Source: Rhodocyclaceae bacterium (GTDB lineage Bacteria > Pseudomonadota > Gammaproteobacteria > Burkholderiales > Rhodocyclaceae). From it: 16,840 bases of DNA. Shown piece after piece: positions 6,868 through 14,589 of this stretch. Every line of letters starts with the position of its first letter. Position 1 is the first letter of the stretch. The notes under the pieces were generated by a model. That model did no database searches. It was not told the origin of the DNA and was given only the letters and a program-made list of their open reading frames with translations. The stretch is from assembly GCA_023230455.1 (NCBI GenBank), contig JALNXH010000038.1, forward strand, positions 1 through 16,840, read 5' to 3'. Position numbers and translations under genes: made by a program.

Positions 6868-8574
6868 ATGAACGCGCCCAACTCCCTTAGACGGCCGATC
6901 GGCCAGATCCTGATTGCGCAAGGCGTAATCAGCGAGGATCAGTTGCGCATCGCGCTGTTGGAACAGATGAAGTCCAACCAGCCGGTGGGCAAGCTGCTGG
7001 TGTCGCTGGGCTTTGTTTCCGAAGCCACCCTGCGCGATGCGCTCGGTGAATCTCTGGGTCACGTGTCGGTCGACTTGTCCCACGCCATCATCGACGCCAG
7101 CGCCCTGCGCCTAGTGCCGCGCGAACTGGCCAAACGCCACGGTCTGCTGCCACTCGACTACAACGTCGAAGCCCGCCGACTGACCATTGCCATCGCCGAC
7201 CCGAACGACATCGTCGCCCTCGACAAGCTGCGGGCGCTCGCCACCCATGAACTAACGATCGAAACCCTGCTCGCCGGTGAGCAGGAAATTTCCCGTGCCA
7301 TCGACCAATACTACGGCCATGAACTGTCGATCGACGGCATCCTGCATGAGATCGAAACCGGCGAAATCGATTTCCGCTCGCTGGCCGCCTCACTCGACGA
7401 GTACAGCCAGCCGGTGGTGCGCCTGGTTGATGCGCTGCTCACCGACGCAGTCAAGCGCGAAGCATCGGACATCCACTTCGAACCGGAAGCCAGCTTCTTG
7501 CGCATCCGCTACCGGGTGGACGGCATCCTGCGCCAGATTCGGGCACTGCACAAATCCTATTGGGCCGCGATGGCCGTGCGCCTCAAGGTGATTGCCGGCA
7601 TGAACATCGCCGAGACCCGCGCACCGCAGGACGGCCGGATATCGCTGAACATCAGCGGCCGCTCAATCGACTTCCGCGTCGCTGCGCAGCCGACCATCCA
7701 CGGCGAAAACATCGTCCTGCGTATCCTCGACCGCCAACGCGGGATCGTCCCACTCGACAAACTCGGGCTCGACGACCTTCAGTTCGACATGCTGCGACTG
7801 ATGATCGCCCGTCCCGAAGGCATCATCCTCGTCACCGGCCCCACCGGCAGTGGAAAAACCACCACCCTGTATTCGGTCCTCAACCACATCAACGAGGAAG
7901 GGGTCAACATCATGACCCTCGAAGATCCGGTGGAATACCCGATGGCAATGATCAGGCAAACGTCGATCGCCGAAACCGCGAAGCTCGACTTCGCCAACGG
8001 TATTCGCTCGATGATGCGCCAGGATCCGGACGTGATCCTGGTCGGCGAAGTACGCGATGCCGAAACTGCGGAAATGGCTTTCCGTGCAGCCATGACCGGC
8101 CATCAAGTATTCAGCACGCTGCACACCAATTCGGCCATCGGCGCAATCCCGCGGCTGCTCGACATCGGCATCCTGCCCGACATCATGGCCGGCAACATCA
8201 TCGGCGTCGTCGCCCAGCGGCTGGTGCGCAAGCTCTGCATACATTGCCGCAAACCGCACCCTGCCGAACCTCATGAGCGCCGGCTGCTCGGCGTCGGCCC
8301 ACAACAATCGGCACCGGTGCTATACCGCTCCGCCGGCTGCGAGGCCTGCGAATTCCAGGGCTATCGCGGTCGCATCGCGATCATGGAATTGCTGCGCATG
8401 GACGGCGACCTCGACGAACTGATCGCCCGCCGCGGGACTGCGCGGGAAATCCGCACCGCGGCGATTGCGAAGGGCTTCCGCCCCCTCGCCGAAGATGGCC
8501 TGCGCCGGGTACTCGACGGTTCGACCTCTCTTGACGAGGTGGCGCGCGTGATCGATCTTACCGAGCGCATGTAG
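6868..8574 (+). CDS. mshE: MshE/GspE-type assembly ATPase with N-terminal MshEN module
   Basis: The protein has 568 residues, normal for the family. The N-terminus carries two 24-residue MshEN motifs (10-33 and 39-62) separated by five residues; this is the c-di-GMP-binding arrangement known from Vibrio MshE. The ATPase half has Walker A GPTGSGKT (324-331), the Asp box (TLEDPVEY), a Walker B region (DPDVILVGEVRD) and a His box (GHQVFSTLHTN). A zinc-binding pair C457-x2-C460 and C491-x2-C494 is typical of extension ATPases and absent from PilT. It would power pilin polymerisation at the cytoplasmic face with the GspF-like protein downstream. ATG 6868 has only a weak upstream Shine-Dalgarno. 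An out-of-frame ATG at 6857 stops after four codons. A PilB or GspE name is possible, but MshE fits the neighbours best. Confidence 0.93.
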   Translation: MNAPNSLRRPIGQILIAQGVISEDQLRIALLEQMKSNQPVGKLLVSLGFVSEATLRDALGESLGHVSVDLSHAIIDASALRLVPRELAKRHGLLPLDYNVEARRLTIAIADPNDIVALDKLRALATHELTIETLLAGEQEISRAIDQYYGHELSIDGILHEIETGEIDFRSLAASLDEYSQPVVRLVDALLTDAVKREASDIHFEPEASFLRIRYRVDGILRQIRALHKSYWAAMAVRLKVIAGMNIAETRAPQDGRISLNISGRSIDFRVAAQPTIHGENIVLRILDRQRGIVPLDKLGLDDLQFDMLRLMIARPEGIILVTGPTGSGKTTTLYSVLNHINEEGVNIMTLEDPVEYPMAMIRQTSIAETAKLDFANGIRSMMRQDPDVILVGEVRDAETAEMAFRAAMTGHQVFSTLHTNSAIGAIPRLLDIGILPDIMAGNIIGVVAQRLVRKLCIHCRKPHPAEPHERRLLGVGPQQSAPVLYRSAGCEACEFQGYRGRIAIMELLRMDGDLDELIARRGTAREIRTAAIAKGFRPLAEDGLRRVLDGSTSLDEVARVIDLTERM

Positions 8575-8585
8575 GGTAGGGGCAG

Positions 8586-9788
8586 ATGGCGCTCTATTCC
8601 TATAAAGCCATGAACGACAACGGCCGCATGGTGTACGGCCGCCTCGACGCGATCAACATGGTCGATCTCGAGATGCGCCTGAAGCGCATGAATCTCGATT
8701 TCATCAACGGCAATGCGGTACGGCAGGGCGGCATGTTGGGCAACGTCAAGGTGCCGCGGCGCGAGCTGATCAACTTCTGCTTTCATCTGGAACAACTGAC
8801 CCGCGCCGGCGTGCCGATCATCGAGGGCCTCGCCGATCTGCGCGACAGCCTTGAACATCCGCGCTTTCGCGAAATCATCGCCAGCATGATCGAAAGCATC
8901 GAAGGGGGGAAAACCCTCTCGCAGGCAATGGAGGAAAATCCAAAGGTTTTCGATGAGGTGTTTACCAGCCTGATCCGTGCCGGCGAGGACACTGGCAATT
9001 TATCGGACGTTCTGAAGAACCTCAACGAAACCCTCAAGTGGCAGGACGAGTTGTCGGCGCACACCAAAAAACTGGTGATGTATCCGGCCTTCATGGGCGT
9101 GGTGGTGATCGCCGTGTTCTTTTTCATGATGATCTATCTGGTGCCCAAGATGGTCAGCTTCGTCAAGAACATGGGACAGCAAATTCCCTTCCAGACCAAG
9201 GTATTGATCGCCACGTCGGACTTCATGGTCAATTACTGGTACGTGCTGATCCTGGTTCCGGTGCTTGTCGTGATTGCAGTAAATTTCGCGATCCGCACCA
9301 ACCCCGCAGCCCGCCGGCAGTTCGATGCCGCCAAGATCCGGATGCCGGTGGTCGGGGAAATTCTGCGCAAGATCATCCTTTCGCGCTTTGCCGGCGTCTT
9401 TGCCATGATGTACGGTTCGGGCATCTCGATACTCGACTCGATCAAGACCACCGAAGGCATCGTCGGCAACGTCGTCATCCGCGAAGGACTTGAAGAAGCG
9501 GGGCAACTGATCGCCGACGGACAGAACGTCACCTTGGCGTTCCAGAACGTGGGGTTATTCCCGCCGCTGGTGATCCGCATGCTACGGGTCGGAGAAAATA
9601 CCGGGGCACTCGATACCGCTTTGATGAATGTCAGCTATTTTTACAATCGCGACGTCAAGGAATCGATCGAGCGGGTACAGGCCATGATCGAACCGGCCAT
9701 GACCATGATCGTCGGCCTGATCCTCGGCTGGGTCATGCTCTCGGTGCTAGGACCGATCTACGACACCATCTCCAAGATCAAACTCTGA
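8586..9788 (+). CDS. mshG: MshG/GspF/PilC-family inner-membrane platform protein
   Basis: The protein has 400 residues, the usual length. Two T2SSF repeats are visible: one at about 66-190 (FCFHLEQLTRAGVPIIEGL, then the TM stretch MYPAFMGVVVIAVFFF) and one at about 270-395 (SRFAGVFAMMYGSGISILDS, then a C-terminal TM around IVGLILGWVMLSVLGPIYD). A third TM lies near 218-237. It is the membrane platform that couples ATPase motion to pilin extraction. It begins 11 bases after mshE with a purine-rich site (TAGGG, 8576-8580) in front of ATG 8586. Confidence 0.93.
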   Translation: MALYSYKAMNDNGRMVYGRLDAINMVDLEMRLKRMNLDFINGNAVRQGGMLGNVKVPRRELINFCFHLEQLTRAGVPIIEGLADLRDSLEHPRFREIIASMIESIEGGKTLSQAMEENPKVFDEVFTSLIRAGEDTGNLSDVLKNLNETLKWQDELSAHTKKLVMYPAFMGVVVIAVFFFMMIYLVPKMVSFVKNMGQQIPFQTKVLIATSDFMVNYWYVLILVPVLVVIAVNFAIRTNPAARRQFDAAKIRMPVVGEILRKIILSRFAGVFAMMYGSGISILDSIKTTEGIVGNVVIREGLEEAGQLIADGQNVTLAFQNVGLFPPLVIRMLRVGENTGALDTALMNVSYFYNRDVKESIERVQAMIEPAMTMIVGLILGWVMLSVLGPIYDTISKIKL

Positions 9789-9796
9789 ATCCAGCG

Positions 9797-11323
9797 ATGC
9801 CCGCTCGCCGCCTGCTCCTTCTCGACGCCACCCACCTCACCGCCTATGCCTGGCGCAACGGGCACGTCGATCCGGAAGGCGAATTCGCCGCCGATCCGAC
9901 CGGATTCGAGGCCTTTGGGCACTATCTCAAAAAACGCACGCGAAGCCTCTTCTATCTGCTGGCCGACGTCGCCGAAGAGGGTTTCCAAATCGACGACATT
10001 CCCTACGTTACGGGGAGCGACAGAACCGCGCTGTTGAAACGCAGGCTTGGGCAGTATTACTACGGTACGCCCTATGCCGCATCGATCTCCCTCGGCCGAG
10101 AAAAAACCGGCCGCCGCGACGAAAAGGTGCTGTTCACTGCGTTGACACGGCCGCCCCATGTCGACCCATGGATGGCTGCGTTAAGCGAAGCCGGCGCGCA
10201 GCTCGCCGGCTTGTACTCGATGCCGCTGGTGGTGGCCAAGCTGTTCGGCAATACGCCGGAACTGAGCGAAGGGCGCCGACTGCTGCTGACCCTCGGCCGT
10301 GGCGGCCTGCGCCAAACGTTCTTCGACAACGGTCATTTCCGTTTTTCCCGCCTGACCTCGCTGGCGACCGGTTCGGCCGAAGAGTATGCCGTCGCCTGCA
10401 CTGTCGAATCGGAAAAAATCTATCAGTACCTGGTCGGCCAACGCCTGATCGAACGCGGTACGCGACTCGACTCGACCATCCTGATCGATCCGGGGCTGAT
10501 CGACGAATTTCGGCGCCGCTGCAACGACACTGCGGATCTCAGTTTCCATTTTCTCGATTTGAACGAAGCGGCACGAAAGCATGGGCTGAAAAGCCAGCCA
10601 GCGCACAAATTTCTCAGCGACTGGCTGTTTCTTCACAGCGTTGTCCGCCGGTCTCCCGGGCACCAGCTGGCCCCCGAGGATGCGTTGCGCCACTATCGCA
10701 TCTGGCAGCTCAAAACGGGGATCAACACCGCCGCCATGATCGGCTTTGCAGCATGCGCGGTGCTCTCCTTGAAATACGCCATCGATATTTACTCGCTGGA
10801 AAGCCGCAGTGCGCAGATACGCGCGGAAACTACAGCCGATACCCAGCGTTACGAATCGATGCTGAAGACCCTGCCGCCGATTCCGCTACGGGTCGACGCG
10901 CTGCGCGGTCTGATCGGGCGCTTCGACGAAATGGAGAAACGCTCACCGCAGATCGCAGATACCTATCGGCGCATCAGCCGGGCGCTGGATACAACGCCCG
11001 AAGTCGAACTACAGCGCATCGACTGGTCATTGTCGCAAAAGCCGGAAGGCGCTGCGAACCCCGCCCATCCGGGCGCCTATTTCGCCCTTGCCGACATCCA
11101 GGCTCAGCTACCGCTAGCCATGCTCAGCGACCACCGTGGCATGCTCAATGCCGTAAATCGGTTTACCGCAGAACTAAGCAAGGATCCGGCCCTGGACGTC
11201 AAGGTCGTACGCATGCCTTTCGATACCGAATCGGGCAAAACCATCCGCAGTTCAGGTGATGCACCGGCCGCACAACAGGATCCGCCGGGGTTTGCGGTAC
11301 ACATCGTGCAGAGGATCTTCTGA
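9797..11323 (+). CDS. PilM-PilN / GspL-like inner-membrane alignment protein (MshI position)
   Basis: The protein has 508 residues. A cytoplasmic portion of about 305 residues shows a weak actin-like (PilM/GspL) pattern around RRLLLTLGRGGLRQTFF...NGHFRFSR (about 160-185), where PilM has its second phosphate loop. The usual first phosphate motif (DIGSS type) is missing, so ATP binding is doubtful. A single TM at about 310-330 is followed by a helical, probably coiled-coil segment and a PilN/GspL-like periplasmic alpha/beta region (about 340-508). It starts 8 bases after mshG and ends two bases before the next gene. By position it corresponds to Vibrio MshI, though the length and one-piece layout resemble GspL or a PilM-PilN fusion. 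It probably links the ATPase to the periplasmic ring. Confidence 0.65.
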   Translation: MPARRLLLLDATHLTAYAWRNGHVDPEGEFAADPTGFEAFGHYLKKRTRSLFYLLADVAEEGFQIDDIPYVTGSDRTALLKRRLGQYYYGTPYAASISLGREKTGRRDEKVLFTALTRPPHVDPWMAALSEAGAQLAGLYSMPLVVAKLFGNTPELSEGRRLLLTLGRGGLRQTFFDNGHFRFSRLTSLATGSAEEYAVACTVESEKIYQYLVGQRLIERGTRLDSTILIDPGLIDEFRRRCNDTADLSFHFLDLNEAARKHGLKSQPAHKFLSDWLFLHSVVRRSPGHQLAPEDALRHYRIWQLKTGINTAAMIGFAACAVLSLKYAIDIYSLESRSAQIRAETTADTQRYESMLKTLPPIPLRVDALRGLIGRFDEMEKRSPQIADTYRRISRALDTTPEVELQRIDWSLSQKPEGAANPAHPGAYFALADIQAQLPLAMLSDHRGMLNAVNRFTAELSKDPALDVKVVRMPFDTESGKTIRSSGDAPAAQQDPPGFAVHIVQRIF

Positions 11324-11325
11324 TC

Positions 11326-11928
11326 ATGGCGGCCCTCGCTTCCGTCGATCTCAAACGCCTGCGCTGGAATCTGGTGTTGCTCGCACTGATGCTCTCCATT
11401 GGCGGAGTGATGCTCAGCTTCGCAATACGCGAAGAAAAAACCGCCCTGCAAACGCAACGCCGCATCGAGGCCGCACGCAGCGAAATCCGCAACAAACTCG
11501 CACGCGCACAGGAAGAGGAGCAGGAACTGCGGGACAAGATCGCCCAGTACAACCGGCTCCAGGCAAAAGGCATCATCGGCCAGGAACACCGTCTCGAATG
11601 GGTGGAAGCCTTGCGCGCAATCAAGCTGGAACGCCGACTGATCGATCTGCAATACGAGCTTGCACCGCAAAAACCGTTCGACGCCACTCCTGGCAGCGTC
11701 GCGGAGTTCGAGTTCATGAACAGCCCGCTGAAAATGCAGATGCTGCTGCTCCACGAGGGCGATCTGCTGCACTTCATTTCCGATATCCGCGCCAAACCGC
11801 AAGCCTATACGCGGGTACGCCGCTGCTCGATACAGCGCGCAACCGTAAGCACCCGGGAAAGTGGCCCGACGCCGCAATTGCGAGCGGATTGCGAAATCGA
11901 CTGGATCACGATCCGGGAGAAGCGATGA
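11326..11928 (+). CDS. PilO/GspM/MshJ-like inner-membrane protein
   Basis: The protein has 200 residues. A short cytoplasmic N-terminus with basic residues precedes a transmembrane helix (about 15-34), then a charged coiled coil (about 36-85, many Gln/Glu/Arg) and a compact C-terminal alpha/beta domain. This is the PilO/GspM layout, and the position directly after a PilN/GspL-like gene supports it. GAGG at 11311-11314 may be its ribosome site. The stop overlaps the next start by four bases (ATGA at 11925-11928), so the two are translationally coupled. The sequence itself is too divergent to prefer MshJ over PilO. Confidence 0.65.
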   Translation: MAALASVDLKRLRWNLVLLALMLSIGGVMLSFAIREEKTALQTQRRIEAARSEIRNKLARAQEEEQELRDKIAQYNRLQAKGIIGQEHRLEWVEALRAIKLERRLIDLQYELAPQKPFDATPGSVAEFEFMNSPLKMQMLLLHEGDLLHFISDIRAKPQAYTRVRRCSIQRATVSTRESGPTPQLRADCEIDWITIREKR

Positions 11929-12356
11929 AAAAGACCATCGCCGTCGTCGCGCTGCTGTATTCGGCGCTACCGCCCGCCCTCGCTGCCGACGATATCGAAA
12001 TCGGGCGACTGTTCTTCACCCCCGAACGCAGAGCAAACCTCGACCGCCAGCGCCAACTCAACATACAGGAAACCCAAACCCTCGAAGGCAGTACGATGAG
12101 CCTCGACGGCATCGTTCGTCGCAGTGGCGGCAAACAGACGGTCTGGGTCAACGGTCGGGCACAGAACGATACCGGGACGACTGGAGTGGTCGTCGGCAGT
12201 CGCGGCGCGAGGCCGGGGGAAGCCGTGCTCAGCGCCGGCGGCGAGGCGCCGGCAGAACTCAAGGTCGGCGAAAGCATCAACCGGGCGACGCGGGAACGGA
12301 ACGACAAACTTGGAGGCGGTCGGGTAACCGTTGCCAAGCCCGCTCTCCGTCCGTGA
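11925..12356 (+). CDS. Small exported MshK/GspB/PilP-like protein
   Basis: The protein has 143 residues from ATG 11925, behind a good Shine-Dalgarno (GGGAGAAG, 11915-11922). The frame is open much further upstream, but that part lies inside the preceding gene and is not real. A Sec signal peptide (MKKTIAVVALLYSALPPALA) ends in an ALA cleavage site after residue 20. The mature part begins with an LFFTPERRANLDRQR motif and contains a GIVRRSGGKQTVWVNG stretch, which resembles the homology region of GspB/GspC/PilP/MshK proteins that touch the secretin N-domains. The C-terminal 60 residues are Gly/Arg/Ala-rich and probably disordered. I infer a periplasmic link between the inner-membrane ring and the secretin. 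Confidence 0.7.
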   Translation: MKKTIAVVALLYSALPPALAADDIEIGRLFFTPERRANLDRQRQLNIQETQTLEGSTMSLDGIVRRSGGKQTVWVNGRAQNDTGTTGVVVGSRGARPGEAVLSAGGEAPAELKVGESINRATRERNDKLGGGRVTVAKPALRP

Positions 12357-12368
12357 TCCGGCGGATTT

Positions 12369-14579
12369 ATGCTCCCCATCCGCTTCCCGCGAAGGCTCCG
12401 GCAGGGTGGTTATGCGCTGATCATGATGCTGGTCGTACTGATTGTCGGCAGCCTGTATTCGCTGGCGAACCGAATGGACCAGATTTCGCAACGCTGGGGA
12501 CAGAATGCGGCAACCACACAAGCCCTGGCGACGGCCAAGGAAGCCCTGCTCGCATACGCGCTCACCTATCGGGATACCCACAGCGACGAAGTCCCCGGAT
12601 ACCTGATTTGCCCCGACGTCGATGGCGATGGCAGCGCCGACACGTGCGGCGCCCAGGATGAAACCGTCGTCGGCTTGCTGCCCTACAAGACGCTGGGGCT
12701 TTCCGACCTGCGCGATTCGGACGGCAACTGCCTTTGGTATGCGGTCTCCGGCAACTACAAGAACAATCCGAAAAGCGCCGCTCCACTCAACTGGGACACG
12801 CGTGGCTTGATCAAGATATTCGATACCGACGGTGCCACAGCCCTGGCCGACCCATCCAGCGACAGCGGAGGAGGTGCGGCGGCCGTCGTTTTCGCGACCG
12901 GACTGCCGCTCACCGACCGCAGCAGCTCGCAGGACAGCTCGAAAGTCTGCGGCATTGCGTCCAGCGCCTTCTGGGCGGCCTATCTGGAATCTGCAACATT
13001 CGATGCGTCCGGGCAGAGCACCGCCTCCCCGCTGCTGATTCAGCGCGGCACGCGTGACAGCACGACGAACAACGACGAGTTAGTGTGGCTGACCCCACAG
13101 GACATCTTCGAGCGCATCAGGAAGAGGAACGACAAGGGCGGCATCAACGGCCTCAGCGATGTCGTCAAGCAGGCGCTGGAAAAGCTCGTTATGGCCGATC
13201 TCAGCACCGGAACGGCGCCGGGCGCCAATACCGTACCGACGAATACCGTAACCGCACCCGATACTCCGGCCTATGCCGGCAAGGTCGGCGAACTTCCGTC
13301 AGCCCTGAGCGTCGGCACGACCTACAGTACCTATCTGAGCAACTGGAAGGAGCAGTACCGCTATGCCGTCTGCGACAATCTCTGCGGCCACTGCATGACC
13401 GTGGGTGGAGAAAACTGCAACGGCGCCCTGTTCTTCGGCGCCGAGCACGCCACCGGCGGCCCCCGCCCCGCTCACCCTTCGTCGCTCCAGGATCTTTTCG
13501 AAACCGATGGCACGACGGTGAACGACGGCAAAGGCGCCCTCTCTCTGCTGGCAAGGACGGCAGCGGTTTTTACCGGAGCGTCCACCTACAGCAGCGGCGC
13601 CGCCGACATCGGCATTTGCCTGGTACCGAAGAGCCAAACCCTGAGCTTTTCCTGCAACCTCGGCAATTTCCAAGATATCGCCCCGGATTTCGGCGGCGGA
13701 CGGACATTGATCAGCCGCAGCGGAACGGCGCTCACCCTGGGCCAACCCTATAACGGCACGGCGCCGTCCTTCACTGCGAATCTCTTCGGCTGCACCTGGT
13801 CGGACGACACCCTGGCATTCGGCAGCGGCATCCGGGTGTATTTTAATTTTGCCATCAGCGATACCGGTGACGGCTTCACCTTCGCCCTGATCGACGCCGC
13901 CCAGCACGCCAGCGGAACGGCCCCTTGCGGCCGGACCGGCGGCCGCCTGGGGTACGCGGGCAACAATGGCGTCAGCACGCCGATCAAGCCGCCGAAGATC
14001 GGTCTCGAGTTCGACACCCGATCATCTATCGACGCCGACGGCACCGGAACCTTCGGCGACCCCAGCGGAGCCAAACATGCCGCCATCGTTTTCTGGGGCG
14101 CCGGCAACAGCGCCGCCAGCGACGACGACAACACCCATGGCCAGGCGGCGGACAGCAGCAGCTATCCGTCCAACCCGTCCAACCGCAATGCCGTTCCGTC
14201 GTCCACCGGCGTTTCCACCGACATGGCCAGCACCTTCACCGGCACGGCCCATGTCCGGCTGGACATCATCCGCAGCTACGACAGCGCGACAAAAGTCGGC
14301 ACCTATACGATCTATGCCTGGATCAGCAATACCACCGACGCCGACGTGCAGGACGACATGCGCGACATCACGATCGACTTCAAGACCACCGACTCCGGGA
14401 AATCGGGGGGCACACTGGAAACGCCGACGGTCTACCTCGAAAACATCGCCACCCAGAACCTACCCGATGCCAGCGGATCGGAAGCGCTGCAAAATATCCG
14501 CATCGGTTTCACCAATTCTCAAAGCGGCGTCCGGGATCAGGAAATCGTCGTCAGCGACCTGATCGCCCGTACCCGTTGA
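12369..14579 (+). CDS. Prepilin-like minor pilin with C-terminal L-type lectin-like domain (putative pilus tip adhesin)
   Basis: The protein has 736 residues. A short basic leader ends G13-G14, followed by Y15-A-L-I and a hydrophobic helix (15-33). This is a class-III-like prepilin with Met instead of Glu at mature position 5, as in GspK/PilX-type minor subunits. Residues 34-270 form a pilin-like domain paralogous to the next gene product. It contains a Ca2+-type loop D83-x-D85-x-D87-G-x-x-D91 between C81 and C93. Residues about 430-736 look like an L-type (legume/ConA-like) lectin: D501 in GDGFTFALID, the G524-G525-R-LGY turn, E547-F-D549-T, then GDPS with D564 and H570, and an IRIGF strand near the end. 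In ConA the equivalent acids and His bind Mn2+/Ca2+. Likely role: carbohydrate-binding adhesin at a pilus tip (inference). The gap to the previous gene is 12 bases. Confidence 0.8.
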   Translation: MLPIRFPRRLRQGGYALIMMLVVLIVGSLYSLANRMDQISQRWGQNAATTQALATAKEALLAYALTYRDTHSDEVPGYLICPDVDGDGSADTCGAQDETVVGLLPYKTLGLSDLRDSDGNCLWYAVSGNYKNNPKSAAPLNWDTRGLIKIFDTDGATALADPSSDSGGGAAAVVFATGLPLTDRSSSQDSSKVCGIASSAFWAAYLESATFDASGQSTASPLLIQRGTRDSTTNNDELVWLTPQDIFERIRKRNDKGGINGLSDVVKQALEKLVMADLSTGTAPGANTVPTNTVTAPDTPAYAGKVGELPSALSVGTTYSTYLSNWKEQYRYAVCDNLCGHCMTVGGENCNGALFFGAEHATGGPRPAHPSSLQDLFETDGTTVNDGKGALSLLARTAAVFTGASTYSSGAADIGICLVPKSQTLSFSCNLGNFQDIAPDFGGGRTLISRSGTALTLGQPYNGTAPSFTANLFGCTWSDDTLAFGSGIRVYFNFAISDTGDGFTFALIDAAQHASGTAPCGRTGGRLGYAGNNGVSTPIKPPKIGLEFDTRSSIDADGTGTFGDPSGAKHAAIVFWGAGNSAASDDDNTHGQAADSSSYPSNPSNRNAVPSSTGVSTDMASTFTGTAHVRLDIIRSYDSATKVGTYTIYAWISNTTDADVQDDMRDITIDFKTTDSGKSGGTLETPTVYLENIATQNLPDASGSEALQNIRIGFTNSQSGVRDQEIVVSDLIARTR

Positions 14580-14589
14580 GCCCCCCTTC

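Noticed and set aside
7560..8276. 238-residue + strand frame inside mshE
   Set aside because: It is a wrong-frame reading of the ATPase domain, rich in Arg/His/Pro as expected for a shifted frame; mshE has all its motifs.
11104..11877. Long - strand reading frame opposite the PilN/PilO-like genes
   Set aside because: It is an antisense shadow of high-G+C coding sequence. The + strand frames carry clear TM and coiled-coil features and tight operon spacing.
11256..11924. Upstream extension of the small exported MshK-like gene
   Set aside because: The extension overlaps two other genes, while ATG 11925 has a good Shine-Dalgarno and begins a proper signal peptide.
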